From Rhodobacterales bacterium UBA3080 (GTDB lineage Bacteria; Pseudomonadota; Alphaproteobacteria; Rhodobacterales; Rhodobacteraceae): a stretch of DNA of 15,257 bases. Of the stretch, positions 6,757 to 14,561 are shown piece by piece (position 1 is the first letter of the stretch; each line of letters starts with the position of its first letter). Both the position numbers and the translations under genes were made by a program. The notes beneath the pieces were generated by a model. The model searched no databases, was not told where the DNA came from, and worked only from the letters and a program-made list of their open reading frames with translations. The stretch lies in NCBI GenBank assembly GCA_002366645.1, contig DFBM01000168.1, positions 4,626 to 19,882 of the forward strand, in the 5' to 3' direction.

Positions 6757-8106
6757 ATGAACCCCGAAAAAGCAATGGATTGGCTTGAAAAGCATCCTGA
6801 TGTGGAAAGCGTGCGTGCCGCAGTAGTTGATTTGAATGGTGTCTGGCGGGGTAAGCGTTTGCCCATAGCTCAGGCGCGAAAAGCCCTTACTGAGGGAACG
6901 CGGATGCCGATGTCTATCTCTACTGTGGATATTTGGGGCACCGACACGGACAACAACCCGTTGGTGTTTGATAGCGGTGATGCAGACGGGTTTGCCCGCC
7001 CGACCGAGCGCGGGATGTTGCAGATGGATTGGACGGCTAGACCAACGGCGATGATACCGCTGGATATGTGGCAAGAAGACGGTTCACCCTCGCCGGTTGA
7101 TCCACGCCGTGTTCTGGCGGGGGTTCTAGAAAGCTATAAGGTGGCGGGCCTGACGCCGGTGACTGCCATGGAACTTGAGTTTTATCTGACTGATCCGGCT
7201 GGGAAACGTCCCATCTCGCCAAGGTCGCCGGTTACTGATCGGCGCCTGCACGGGGATTCTGTGTTGTCGATCGACGAGTTAGATCACTTCGAGGCCTTTT
7301 TTGCAGACGTTTATCATGCCTGTGACACGCACGACGTCACTGTCGATGCGGCGATCTCGGAAAATGGGGCAGGACAGTTCGAAGTTAACTTGTTGCACTG
7401 CGACGACCCGATGAAATCCGCCGACGACGCGACCTTTTTCAAGAGATTTGTCAAAGGCATAGCCCGAAAACACGGTTTCGCAGCGTCTTTCATGGCTAAG
7501 CCCTATCTAGACCGTGCCGGTAATGGTTTGCATGTGCATTTCAGTGTTTTGGATGCCGACGGGAACAATATTTTCAACAACGGAACTGACGAGGGTTCGG
7601 ACTCGCTTTTGTATGCGGTTCGCGGCCTGATGGATGCGATGCCAGAGTCGGGATTGATTTTTGCGCCGCATCTTAATTCTTACCGGAGGATGGCACCCGG
7701 GGCACATGCGCCGACGGGTATATGCTGGGGCTACGAAAACCGGACGGCGGCGATCCGCATCCCCGGTGGCCCGCCTGAAGCACGTCGGATAGAGCATCGT
7801 GTGGCTGGTGCAGATGCCAACCCGTATCTTGTTCTCGCCGCGATACTTGGCGCGGCGTTGGAAGGTATCGAAGCTGTCCGCAAACCGGTCGAGCCGATCA
7901 TTGGCGACGCTTATTCGCACGATTTGCCACAACTATCTAGCGACTGGACGCATGCGATAGACTTGTTTGAAACTGGTAAAACTAACGCATCCATCTATCC
8001 GGAATTGATGACAAAAGTATTTGTCTTGGCAAAAAGGCAAGAGCTGGGCGTCTTCGCCGCGCGAATGACCGACTTCGAGATTGCAACCTACCTTGAGGTT
8101 GTATGA
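6757..8106 (+). CDS. puuA: Glutamine-synthetase-family gamma-glutamylpolyamine ligase (PuuA-like), copy 1
   Basis: Probably joins glutamate to putrescine or another polyamine using ATP, the first step of the gamma-glutamylation route. The 449-residue protein has the glutamine synthetase fold: an N-terminal grasp domain (VVDLNGVWRGK, residues 23-33) and catalytic motifs MELEFYL with Glu139/Glu141, ENGAGQFE (202-209), GNGLHVHFS (255-263), NSYRR (307-311), ENRTAAIRIP (327-336) and RRIEHR (343-348). It lacks the adenylylation tail of true GlnA. I chose ATG 6757 because GGAG lies 6 bases upstream; a GTG at 6697 is in frame but has no ribosome site. It is the first gene of the operon leading into potFGHI. 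Its exact amine substrate cannot be read from sequence, and related ligases act on ethanolamine, methylamine or aromatic amines. Confidence 0.8.
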   Translation: MNPEKAMDWLEKHPDVESVRAAVVDLNGVWRGKRLPIAQARKALTEGTRMPMSISTVDIWGTDTDNNPLVFDSGDADGFARPTERGMLQMDWTARPTAMIPLDMWQEDGSPSPVDPRRVLAGVLESYKVAGLTPVTAMELEFYLTDPAGKRPISPRSPVTDRRLHGDSVLSIDELDHFEAFFADVYHACDTHDVTVDAAISENGAGQFEVNLLHCDDPMKSADDATFFKRFVKGIARKHGFAASFMAKPYLDRAGNGLHVHFSVLDADGNNIFNNGTDEGSDSLLYAVRGLMDAMPESGLIFAPHLNSYRRMAPGAHAPTGICWGYENRTAAIRIPGGPPEARRIEHRVAGADANPYLVLAAILGAALEGIEAVRKPVEPIIGDAYSHDLPQLSSDWTHAIDLFETGKTNASIYPELMTKVFVLAKRQELGVFAARMTDFEIATYLEVV

Positions 8107-8116
8107 CGCACTGTAA

Positions 8117-8138
8117 CGCAAATAACACTTGATTTGCG
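8117..8138 (+). repeat. Stem-loop between puuA copy 1 and potF
   Basis: CGCAAAT (8117-8123) pairs exactly with ATTTGCG (8132-8138) around an 8-base loop, 11 bases after the puuA stop. No run of T follows, so it is not a standard intrinsic terminator. It may be a processing or attenuation point in the 100-base gap before potF. Confidence 0.45.
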
Positions 8139-8210
8139 ATCCCGTTTTGGTGCCACAATGCATTCACCTGCCAATTTATAGGCACAATTGACTGATCAAA
8201 GGAGAGTATG

Positions 8211-9299
8211 ATGAAAAGAACCATCCTAATGGCCGCCGCCGCATCGGTTGCCGCTGGTGCCGTCGCTGCACAGGATAATGTTGTGAATGTTTACAACTGG
8301 TCCGACTATATTGCCGAGGACACCATCGAGAAATTTGAAGCCGCGACAGGCATCAAAGTTGTCTACGATGTGTTTGATTCAAACGAAGTACTCGAGGCTA
8401 AAATGTTGACCGGCAACTCGGGTTACGATGTTGTTGTTCCGACTTCCGATTTCTTGCAGCGTCAGATTGCTGCCGGCGCCTATCAGCCGCTTGATAAATC
8501 GAAGCTTCCCAATCTCGCCAACATGGACGCAGACCTCATGCATGGCGCCGAGACTTATGATCCAGGCAACGAATACGCGACAATCTATATGTGGGGCACA
8601 ACCGGTATCGGTTTCAACTATGGTGCAATTGCCGAGCGTCTGGGCGAAGATTACGAAGTCAATAGCTGGTCCATGATTTTTGAACCAGACGTTATCAGCA
8701 AGCTGGCCGACTGTGGTGTGACGATGCTGGATGCGCCAACCGAAATGCTTCCGGCAGCGATGAACTATCTGGGTCTTGACCCGCGTTCTACCGACACCGC
8801 TGACCTCGAAGCTGGCGCGGCGTTGCTCGAAAGCGTCCGCCCTTATATCCGGTACTTCCATTCGTCCCAGTATATCAATGATTTGGCAAACGGCGACGTC
8901 TGCGTGACCGTTGGTTGGTCCGGTGACGTGTTTCAGGCGCTTTACCGTGCAGAAGAAGCGGAAAACGGTGTTGAAATCGGATATGTGATTCCTGACGAAG
9001 GCGCGTTGCAGTGGTTCGATATGATGGCAATCCCTGTGGATGCACCGCATGTCGACAATGCGCACACCTTCATCAACTTCATCATGGATGCGCAGATAAC
9101 AGCGGATATTACCAACTACGTCTGGTACGCAAACGGTAATGCAGCGTCACTTCCGATGGTTGATCCTGAAATCACGGGTGATCCGGGTATCTTCCCGACA
9201 GAGGCTGCGAGTGCACGTCTTTGGGGTTCGAAAGTATACGATGCCCGCACCGATCGTACGGTGACTCGTCTGTGGACCAAAGTTAAAACTGGTCAGTAA
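8211..9299 (+). CDS. potF: Periplasmic polyamine (putrescine)-binding protein
   Basis: Delivers polyamine to the PotGHI transporter. The 362 residues begin with a Sec signal peptide (MKRTILMAAAASVAAGAVAA, cleavage near 20/21). The mature part matches PotF/PotD: YNWSDYI (28-34), VPTSDFL (76-82), YMWGTTGIGFNY (126-137), VGWSGDVFQA (234-243) and WFDMMAIP (268-275), where aromatic and acidic residues hold the amine groups. Cys168 and Cys231 sit where PotF has its disulfide. Length is normal (E. coli PotF is 370). Two ATGs are adjacent at 8208 and 8211; I prefer 8211, which gives 6 bases from GGAG rather than 3. A strong hairpin follows the stop. Putrescine is favoured by the PotF-like set and the downstream puu genes, but spermidine or agmatine cannot be excluded. 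Confidence 0.9.
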   Translation: MKRTILMAAAASVAAGAVAAQDNVVNVYNWSDYIAEDTIEKFEAATGIKVVYDVFDSNEVLEAKMLTGNSGYDVVVPTSDFLQRQIAAGAYQPLDKSKLPNLANMDADLMHGAETYDPGNEYATIYMWGTTGIGFNYGAIAERLGEDYEVNSWSMIFEPDVISKLADCGVTMLDAPTEMLPAAMNYLGLDPRSTDTADLEAGAALLESVRPYIRYFHSSQYINDLANGDVCVTVGWSGDVFQALYRAEEAENGVEIGYVIPDEGALQWFDMMAIPVDAPHVDNAHTFINFIMDAQITADITNYVWYANGNAASLPMVDPEITGDPGIFPTEAASARLWGSKVYDARTDRTVTRLWTKVKTGQ

Positions 9300-9308
9300 T
9301 ACACAATC

Positions 9309-9332
9309 GCAGGGCGCGGTTTCGCGCCCTGC
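9309..9332 (+). repeat. Strong GC-rich hairpin between potF and potG
   Basis: Ten perfectly paired bases (GCAGGGCGCG, 9309-9318, with 9323-9332) close a GTTT loop, 9 bases after the potF stop. The following bases (CTCCTTG) do not form a T tract, so complete termination is not expected. Position and strength fit a 3' stabiliser or partial terminator that raises potF mRNA above that of the membrane genes. Confidence 0.7.
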
Positions 9333-9356
9333 CTCCTTGAATTTTCCGGAGGTAAG

Positions 9357-10490
9357 ATGGCCGAGCCATCCCTAGCCGCTGACGCCAAGCCGTGGAGAGA
9401 TGCGGCGGCCAAGCCGTTTATCCGCATTAAGAACATCACCAAGAAATTCGGTGATTTTACGGCTGTAGACGACGTGTCACTCGATATTTACAAGGGCGAG
9501 CTATTCTGCCTTTTGGGTGGTTCGGGCTGCGGTAAGTCGACGTTGCTTCGAATGTTGGCGGGTTTTGAAACCCCGACCTCGGGCACGATTGAAATTGACG
9601 GTCAGGATGTAGCGTCGGTCGCTGCGTTTAACCGCCCGACCAACATGATGTTCCAGTCCTACGCCCTTTTCCCGCATATGTCGGTCGAAAAGAACGTCGC
9701 TTATGGTCTGTTGCGCGAAGGTGTTCCCAAGCCCGAAGCTATGGTGCGCGTCGCCGATATGTTGCGTTTGGTGAAGCTCGACGGGTTTGCCAAGCGCAAG
9801 CCACACCAACTGTCCGGCGGTCAGCAACAGCGTGTAGCTTTGGCGCGCTCGCTGATTAAACAACCCAAACTACTACTGCTTGATGAACCGCTCGGCGCGC
9901 TGGATAAAAAGCTGCGCGAGGAAACCCAGTTCGAGCTTATCCGGATTCAGGAAACCCTCGGCGTGACGTTTATTGTTGTAACGCACGATCAGGAAGAAGC
10001 GATGACGCTTTCGACCCGGATAGGGGTGATGAATGACGGCAAGATTGTTCAGGTCGGCGAGCCACCTCAAATTTACGAAGATCCGTGTTCTAAATACGTC
10101 GCCGATTTCATCGGTTCGGTAAATATGTTTGAGGGTATTGTGGATGCTGGCGTTCCCGACACGCTGCGTATAAAATCACTTGAGGCTGGCACCGAGTTGC
10201 TTGTGGAGCCGCCCCAAGGTTTGAAAATCGGCCAACCCGTTTCGGTCGCGATCAGACCGGAGCGGATAATGCTCACGCGCGAAAAACCGGAAAGTCCAAA
10301 TGTTGTCTACGGTGAAGTTGAGGAGGTCGCTTATCTTGGCAATGTCTCTACCTATCGCGTTAAGTTGGAAAATGGCAAGACGCTGAAGGTTACCAAATCC
10401 AACCGTTTGCATGATGAAGAGCCCATTATGTGGGATGAAAAAGTTTATCTGAGCTGGAGCAAAGCGGCCGGCATTGTGTTGACGGAATGA
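9357..10490 (+). CDS. potG: Polyamine ABC transporter ATP-binding subunit
   Basis: Cytoplasmic ATPase driving polyamine uptake through PotH/PotI. The 377 residues hold Walker A GGSGCGKST (54-62), Q-loop Gln100, signature LSGGQQQR (152-159), Walker B LLLLDEP (172-178) and switch His210, followed by a C-terminal TOBE-type regulatory domain (from about 255). Length equals E. coli PotG (377) and PotA (378). The ATG has GGAGG with a short 4-base gap. An unusual feature is a proline/alanine-rich head of about 20 residues before the ABC domain, as in PotG. The stop overlaps potH as ATGA, so the next subunit is likely made by coupled translation. Confidence 0.93.
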   Translation: MAEPSLAADAKPWRDAAAKPFIRIKNITKKFGDFTAVDDVSLDIYKGELFCLLGGSGCGKSTLLRMLAGFETPTSGTIEIDGQDVASVAAFNRPTNMMFQSYALFPHMSVEKNVAYGLLREGVPKPEAMVRVADMLRLVKLDGFAKRKPHQLSGGQQQRVALARSLIKQPKLLLLDEPLGALDKKLREETQFELIRIQETLGVTFIVVTHDQEEAMTLSTRIGVMNDGKIVQVGEPPQIYEDPCSKYVADFIGSVNMFEGIVDAGVPDTLRIKSLEAGTELLVEPPQGLKIGQPVSVAIRPERIMLTREKPESPNVVYGEVEEVAYLGNVSTYRVKLENGKTLKVTKSNRLHDEEPIMWDEKVYLSWSKAAGIVLTE

Positions 10491-11425
10491 CTACGCTGCG
10501 CTCCTCTTCACCGTGGCGCTTGACTGCCTCGGGTTTGGCGAAGCTTGGCTTGAATGGTCGGGCGTTGGTGATTGCTGTGCCGATGATCTGGCTGCTGGTA
10601 TTCTTCCTGATCCCGTTTTTAGTGGTTCTGAAAATCTCGGTCGCCGAACCGATGATTGCTCGCCCGCCATATTCACCGCTGTTTATCGAGGGTCAGGACG
10701 GGTGGTCTATTAAGGCAACCTTGGGCAACTACGCTTATCTGTTTGAGGATAGCCTTTATATCAACGCCTATTTGTCCTCGATCAAGATCGCGTTTTTCTC
10801 GACGGTTTTTTCGCTGCTGATCGGCTATCCGATGGCCTACTACATCGCGCGCAGTCCGGAGCCGAAACGTTCGTTGCTGTTGATTTTGATCGTGTTGCCA
10901 TTCTGGACCTCGTTCCTTTTGCGGGTTTATGCATGGATTGGAATTCTGAAGGGCAAAGGCGTGTTGAACGCGTTTTTATTAAAGTTGGGTGTCATTAACG
11001 AGCCACTGATCATTATGCAGACCGACATCGCGGTCTATATCGGTATCGTCTATACCTACCTTCCCTTCATGATCCTGCCGCTTTACGCCAATCTTGTGAA
11101 ACTGGACGATGCGTTGCTCGAAGCTTCGGCAGACCTCGGCGCTGGACCGATTTCGACGTTCTTTCGTATCACCATACCGCTTTCGCTGCCGGGTATCGTC
11201 GCTGGCTCGATGCTGGTCTTCATTCCGGCTATCGGCGAGTTTGTTATTCCGGCGTTGTTGGGCGGACCGGATACGTTGATGATTGGTAAAGTCCTATGGA
11301 CCGAGTTCTTCTCTAACCGCGATTGGCCCGTCGCCAGTGCTGTGGCGATTGCGATGTTGGTGTTGCTGGTTATTCCGATCATGCTCCTGCGACTTGCGCA
11401 ATCAAAGCAGGGGGATTCCGCATGA
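10487..11425 (+). CDS. potH: Polyamine ABC transporter permease subunit
   Basis: One half of the transmembrane channel for polyamines. The 312 residues contain about six membrane helices, and the cytoplasmic coupling loop EASADLGAGPISTFFRITIP (212-231) is the EAA motif that docks on the ATPase. The long periplasmic stretch after helix 1 (about residues 52-92) is usual for PotH/PotB. It starts inside the potG stop (ATGA, 10487-10490) with only a weak GACGGA before it, so it probably depends on coupling. It ends in an ATGA overlap with potI. Confidence 0.92.
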   Translation: MTTLRSSSPWRLTASGLAKLGLNGRALVIAVPMIWLLVFFLIPFLVVLKISVAEPMIARPPYSPLFIEGQDGWSIKATLGNYAYLFEDSLYINAYLSSIKIAFFSTVFSLLIGYPMAYYIARSPEPKRSLLLILIVLPFWTSFLLRVYAWIGILKGKGVLNAFLLKLGVINEPLIIMQTDIAVYIGIVYTYLPFMILPLYANLVKLDDALLEASADLGAGPISTFFRITIPLSLPGIVAGSMLVFIPAIGEFVIPALLGGPDTLMIGKVLWTEFFSNRDWPVASAVAIAMLVLLVIPIMLLRLAQSKQGDSA

Positions 11426-12219
11426 AGCGTGGTCTCTTCCTGCCGGTTGTTTCGATTTTCGGGTTTTTGTTTCTATACGTCCCGATCGTCTCGCTGGTCA
11501 TCTTCAGCTTCAACAAAAGCAAACTGGTCACTGTTTGGGGTGGTTGGTCGACCAAATGGTATGGTGAACTTCTGAATGATCCGCAAATTCTGGGTGCCGC
11601 CTGGATCAGCTTGAAAATCGGGGTTGTTAGCGCCACGCTTGCAACGGTTCTGGGCACTATCGCCGCGATGGTCTTAACCCGCTTTGGCCGCGTTCGCGGG
11701 CGGGGATTGCTGACCGGCATGGTTACCGCCCCGCTAGTAATGCCGGAAGTCATCACCGGCCTGTCATTGCTCTTATTATTCGTAGCGATGGAGGCCTCGT
11801 TTGGCTGGCCGGCCGGTCGCGGGATGCTGACGATCATAATCGCGCACACAACGTTTTGCATGGCCTACGTGGCCGTTGTTGTGCAATCGCGCCTGACCGA
11901 TATGGACGATGCCATCGAGGAAGCCGCCGCTGACCTTGGCGCTCGTCCGGTTCGCGTGTTCTTTGACATTACGCTGCCGATGATTGCGCCGGCGTTGATT
12001 TCCGGCTGGTTGCTGTCTTTCACCTTGTCGCTCGACGACCTGGTTATCGCCAGTTTTGTAAGCGGGCCGGGGGCGAGTACTTTACCGATGGTGATATTCT
12101 CGAAGGTCCGTTTGGGTGTTACGCCTGAAATCAACGCACTGGCGACACTTATCGTTGTGGTGGTAGCGGTCGGTATTTCGATATCGTGGTTCTTTATGCG
12201 AAAAAGGGTGAAAACATGA
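11422..12219 (+). CDS. potI: Polyamine ABC transporter permease subunit
   Basis: Second half of the channel, pairing with PotH. The 265 residues have about six membrane helices and an EAA loop (EEAAADLGARPVRVFFDITLP, split over 166-186). The family segment LSLDDLVIASFVSGPG (202-217) is typical of PotI/PotC. I chose ATG 11422 because it overlaps the potH stop as ATGA and follows GGGGGA; an earlier in-frame start at 11323 would run deep into potH and give an implausible N-terminus. The end overlaps speB as ATGA. Confidence 0.92.
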   Translation: MKRGLFLPVVSIFGFLFLYVPIVSLVIFSFNKSKLVTVWGGWSTKWYGELLNDPQILGAAWISLKIGVVSATLATVLGTIAAMVLTRFGRVRGRGLLTGMVTAPLVMPEVITGLSLLLLFVAMEASFGWPAGRGMLTIIIAHTTFCMAYVAVVVQSRLTDMDDAIEEAAADLGARPVRVFFDITLPMIAPALISGWLLSFTLSLDDLVIASFVSGPGASTLPMVIFSKVRLGVTPEINALATLIVVVVAVGISISWFFMRKRVKT

Positions 12220-13181
12220 GCTCAGGCGATCAGGCCTTCCGGGCGAAAGGTAATAACGAACGTTGGACCGAGATGACCTATGGCGGAGCGCTTAGCTTCC
12301 TGCGCCGTCGTTATTCCCGCGATCTTGACGGTGTCGATGTTGTCGTTAGCGGAGTACCCTACGACGCTTCGGTGACCTATCGATCGGGTTGTCGTCTGGG
12401 GCCGCGCGCAATTCGCGAGGCGTCAGTGCAACTGGCGGAACTCAAGGCTTTTCCATTCGGATTTGACCCTTTCGAGACATTGGCAGTTGTAGACTGGGGT
12501 GACTGCATGGTCGATCCGCATCACCCCGAAACCGTACCTGTCGATATTCAGGCGCATGCTGCCGAGATCATAAAAAGCGGGGCGAAGATGCTGACGTTCG
12601 GAGGGGACCATTTTGTGGCTTACCCGCTGATCAAGGCGCACGCAGAAAAATACGGGCCAGTCAGCCTTATCCAGTTCGACGCGCATTGCGACACTTGGGA
12701 AGACGACCCAACCCGTCTGGACCACGGCACTATGTTTGGTCGCGCGGCTGCCGAGGGGATTATCGACGTCTCCAAATCGACGCAGGTCGGGTTGCGAACT
12801 TATAACGACAGCGATCACGGCTTCGAGATACTAACCGCGCCTTGGGTCCATAGGAACGGTATCGATGCCGCTTTGAAAATCATTAAGGAGCGTGCCGGTG
12901 ATACGCCGGTTTATATTTCGTTTGATGTGGACGGCCTTGACCCCGCCTTTGCGCCCGGAACCGGGACACCGGTCGCGGGGGGCTTGGCTAGTTGGCAGGC
13001 TTTGGAATTGATCCGCGGGCTTGGCTCGCTTAATTTGATAGGTATGGATGTGGTCGAGGTTTCACCGGCTTACGACCACGCCGAAATTACCGCCTTGGCT
13101 GCTGCGACGGTGGCCCATGACTGGCTGTGTCTTATGGCGCAGAAGAAAGGCGCAAAGGGCGTCGAAGTCGGGCGGCTTTAA
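12216..13181 (+). CDS. speB: Agmatinase-family ureohydrolase
   Basis: Binuclear manganese enzyme predicted to hydrolyse agmatine to putrescine and urea, feeding the gamma-glutamylation genes on either side. The 321 residues show all metal ligands: His132 in GGDH (129-132), Asp155/His157/Asp159 in DAHCD, and Asp237/Asp239 in SFDVDGLDP. The loop after it (APGTGTP) and MDVVEVSP (277-284) are family hallmarks. E. coli SpeB is 306 residues, so length is normal with a slightly longer head. ATG 12216 is chosen for its ATGA overlap with potI; an in-frame start at 12186 lies inside potI. Family membership is certain, but relatives act on guanidinobutyrate, other guanidino acids or guanidine, so the substrate remains an inference from context. 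Confidence 0.85.
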   Translation: MSSGDQAFRAKGNNERWTEMTYGGALSFLRRRYSRDLDGVDVVVSGVPYDASVTYRSGCRLGPRAIREASVQLAELKAFPFGFDPFETLAVVDWGDCMVDPHHPETVPVDIQAHAAEIIKSGAKMLTFGGDHFVAYPLIKAHAEKYGPVSLIQFDAHCDTWEDDPTRLDHGTMFGRAAAEGIIDVSKSTQVGLRTYNDSDHGFEILTAPWVHRNGIDAALKIIKERAGDTPVYISFDVDGLDPAFAPGTGTPVAGGLASWQALELIRGLGSLNLIGMDVVEVSPAYDHAEITALAAATVAHDWLCLMAQKKGAKGVEVGRL

Positions 13182-13193
13182 AGGAATGTTAAA

Positions 13194-14561
13194 ATGACGA
13201 ATAAATCTAACGATTATGTCGCGCGCTTCCCTGAGGCGACGCAAGAATGGCTGAATGGCCGACGAGTGGAAGAAGTCGAATGCATAATCGGTGACTTCGT
13301 TGGTATGTCGCGTGGCAAGGCGATGCCATCGGCGACGTTCAGTCGTTCTGACCGCACGTTTCTGCCGCTATCGATTTTTTATCAAACCATTGCCGGTGAT
13401 TATGTTGATATGGAGATAGCTGACCAGTGGACCGAGTCCGACATGGTTTTGACCCCCGACTATTCAACTGCGGTTGCGGTGCCATGGTCTGACGACGTAG
13501 CGATTCAGGTGATCCACGACGTAAGCGATTTGGCAGGCAAGCCAATCGGCATTGTGCCACGCAATGTATTGAAACGCGTAGTTGACCTTTACAAAGCCGA
13601 AGGCTGGACGCCCGTTGTTGCACCGGAAATCGAGTTTTATCTGATCAAGCGAAACCTCGACCCCGCATTGCCTATTGAACCACCGATTGGCCGCACGGGG
13701 CGTCGTGTGGTAAGCCGGCAGGCCTATTCGATGATGGCGGTGGATGACTATGGCCCTGTTATCGACGACATCTATGATTTTGCCGAGGCGGTAGGGTTGG
13801 AGATCGACACGATCATTCAGGAAGGCGGCGCAGGTCAGATCGAGATCAATCTGGTGCATGGCGATCCTATCCATCTCGCCGATCAGGTTTTCTTCTTCAA
13901 GCGTCTGATCCGCGAGGCGGCGTTGAAGAACGACTGTTTTGCCACCTTCATGGCCAAGCCGATGCAGGACGAACCGGGTAGCGCGATGCATATTCACCAG
14001 TCGGTTCTGGACGAAAAAGGCAACAATGTTTTCAGCGGCAAGGACGGTAAAGAGACGGGCCTGTTCTATAATTTTATCGCCGGACAGCAGACGTATATTC
14101 CGCATGTGATCAGCTTTTTAGCGCCCTACGTGAATTCGTATCGCCGCTTTGTGGCGTCGGGTTCGGCACCGATTAATCTTGAATGGGGTGCAGATAATCG
14201 AACGACCGGCATAAGAATTCCAATATCCGGACCTACTGCGCGTCGGGTGGAGAATCGTGTTTCAGGTATGGATGCAAACCCTTATCTAGCGCTCGCAGCA
14301 TCGCTGGCCTGCGGATATCTGGGCATGAAAAGGGGGCTGAAACCGCGCGAACCAATGACGGGCGAAGCCTACGAACAACCACGTGGCATGCCGCGCAGTC
14401 TTCATGGCGGTCTGGACCTGTTCGACGGTGCGCCGGAACTGGCCGAAATTCTTGGTGAGGAGTTTTGCTCCGTCTACAAGGCGGTCAAGCGGCATGAGGC
14501 CGAAGCCTTTCTCGAAGTCATCAGCCCGTGGGAGAGGGAGCATCTGCTTCTTAACGTCTGA
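13194..14561 (+). CDS. puuA: Glutamine-synthetase-family gamma-glutamylpolyamine ligase (PuuA-like), copy 2
   Basis: Second ATP-dependent glutamate-amine ligase in the operon. The 455 residues have PEIEFYL with Glu145/Glu147, EGGAGQIE (210-217), GSAMHIHQS (262-270), NSYRR (314-318), DNRTTGIRIP (335-344) and RRVENR (350-355), and end SPWEREHLLLNV. Compared with copy 1, the motifs are the same type but many residues differ (HIHQS versus HVHFS, WGADNR versus WGYENR), so this is not a recent duplication. ATG 13194 is preceded by AAGGA at 8 bases, only 12 bases after speB. The stop overlaps the next start as TGATG. Coupling to a puuB-type oxidase makes this copy the better candidate for glutamate-putrescine ligase; copy 1 may prefer a different amine. 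Confidence 0.82.
   Translation: MTNKSNDYVARFPEATQEWLNGRRVEEVECIIGDFVGMSRGKAMPSATFSRSDRTFLPLSIFYQTIAGDYVDMEIADQWTESDMVLTPDYSTAVAVPWSDDVAIQVIHDVSDLAGKPIGIVPRNVLKRVVDLYKAEGWTPVVAPEIEFYLIKRNLDPALPIEPPIGRTGRRVVSRQAYSMMAVDDYGPVIDDIYDFAEAVGLEIDTIIQEGGAGQIEINLVHGDPIHLADQVFFFKRLIREAALKNDCFATFMAKPMQDEPGSAMHIHQSVLDEKGNNVFSGKDGKETGLFYNFIAGQQTYIPHVISFLAPYVNSYRRFVASGSAPINLEWGADNRTTGIRIPISGPTARRVENRVSGMDANPYLALAASLACGYLGMKRGLKPREPMTGEAYEQPRGMPRSLHGGLDLFDGAPELAEILGEEFCSVYKAVKRHEAEAFLEVISPWEREHLLLNV

Noticed and set aside
8169..8184. TGCC-N8-GGCA inverted repeat before potF
   Set aside because: Only four paired bases; likely chance.
8379..9065. 228-codon minus-strand ORF opposite potF
   Set aside because: Antisense to a clear PotF; composition is that of a complementary frame.
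13464..14105. 213-codon minus-strand ORF opposite puuA copy 2
   Set aside because: Antisense to well-conserved glutamine synthetase motifs; no independent support.
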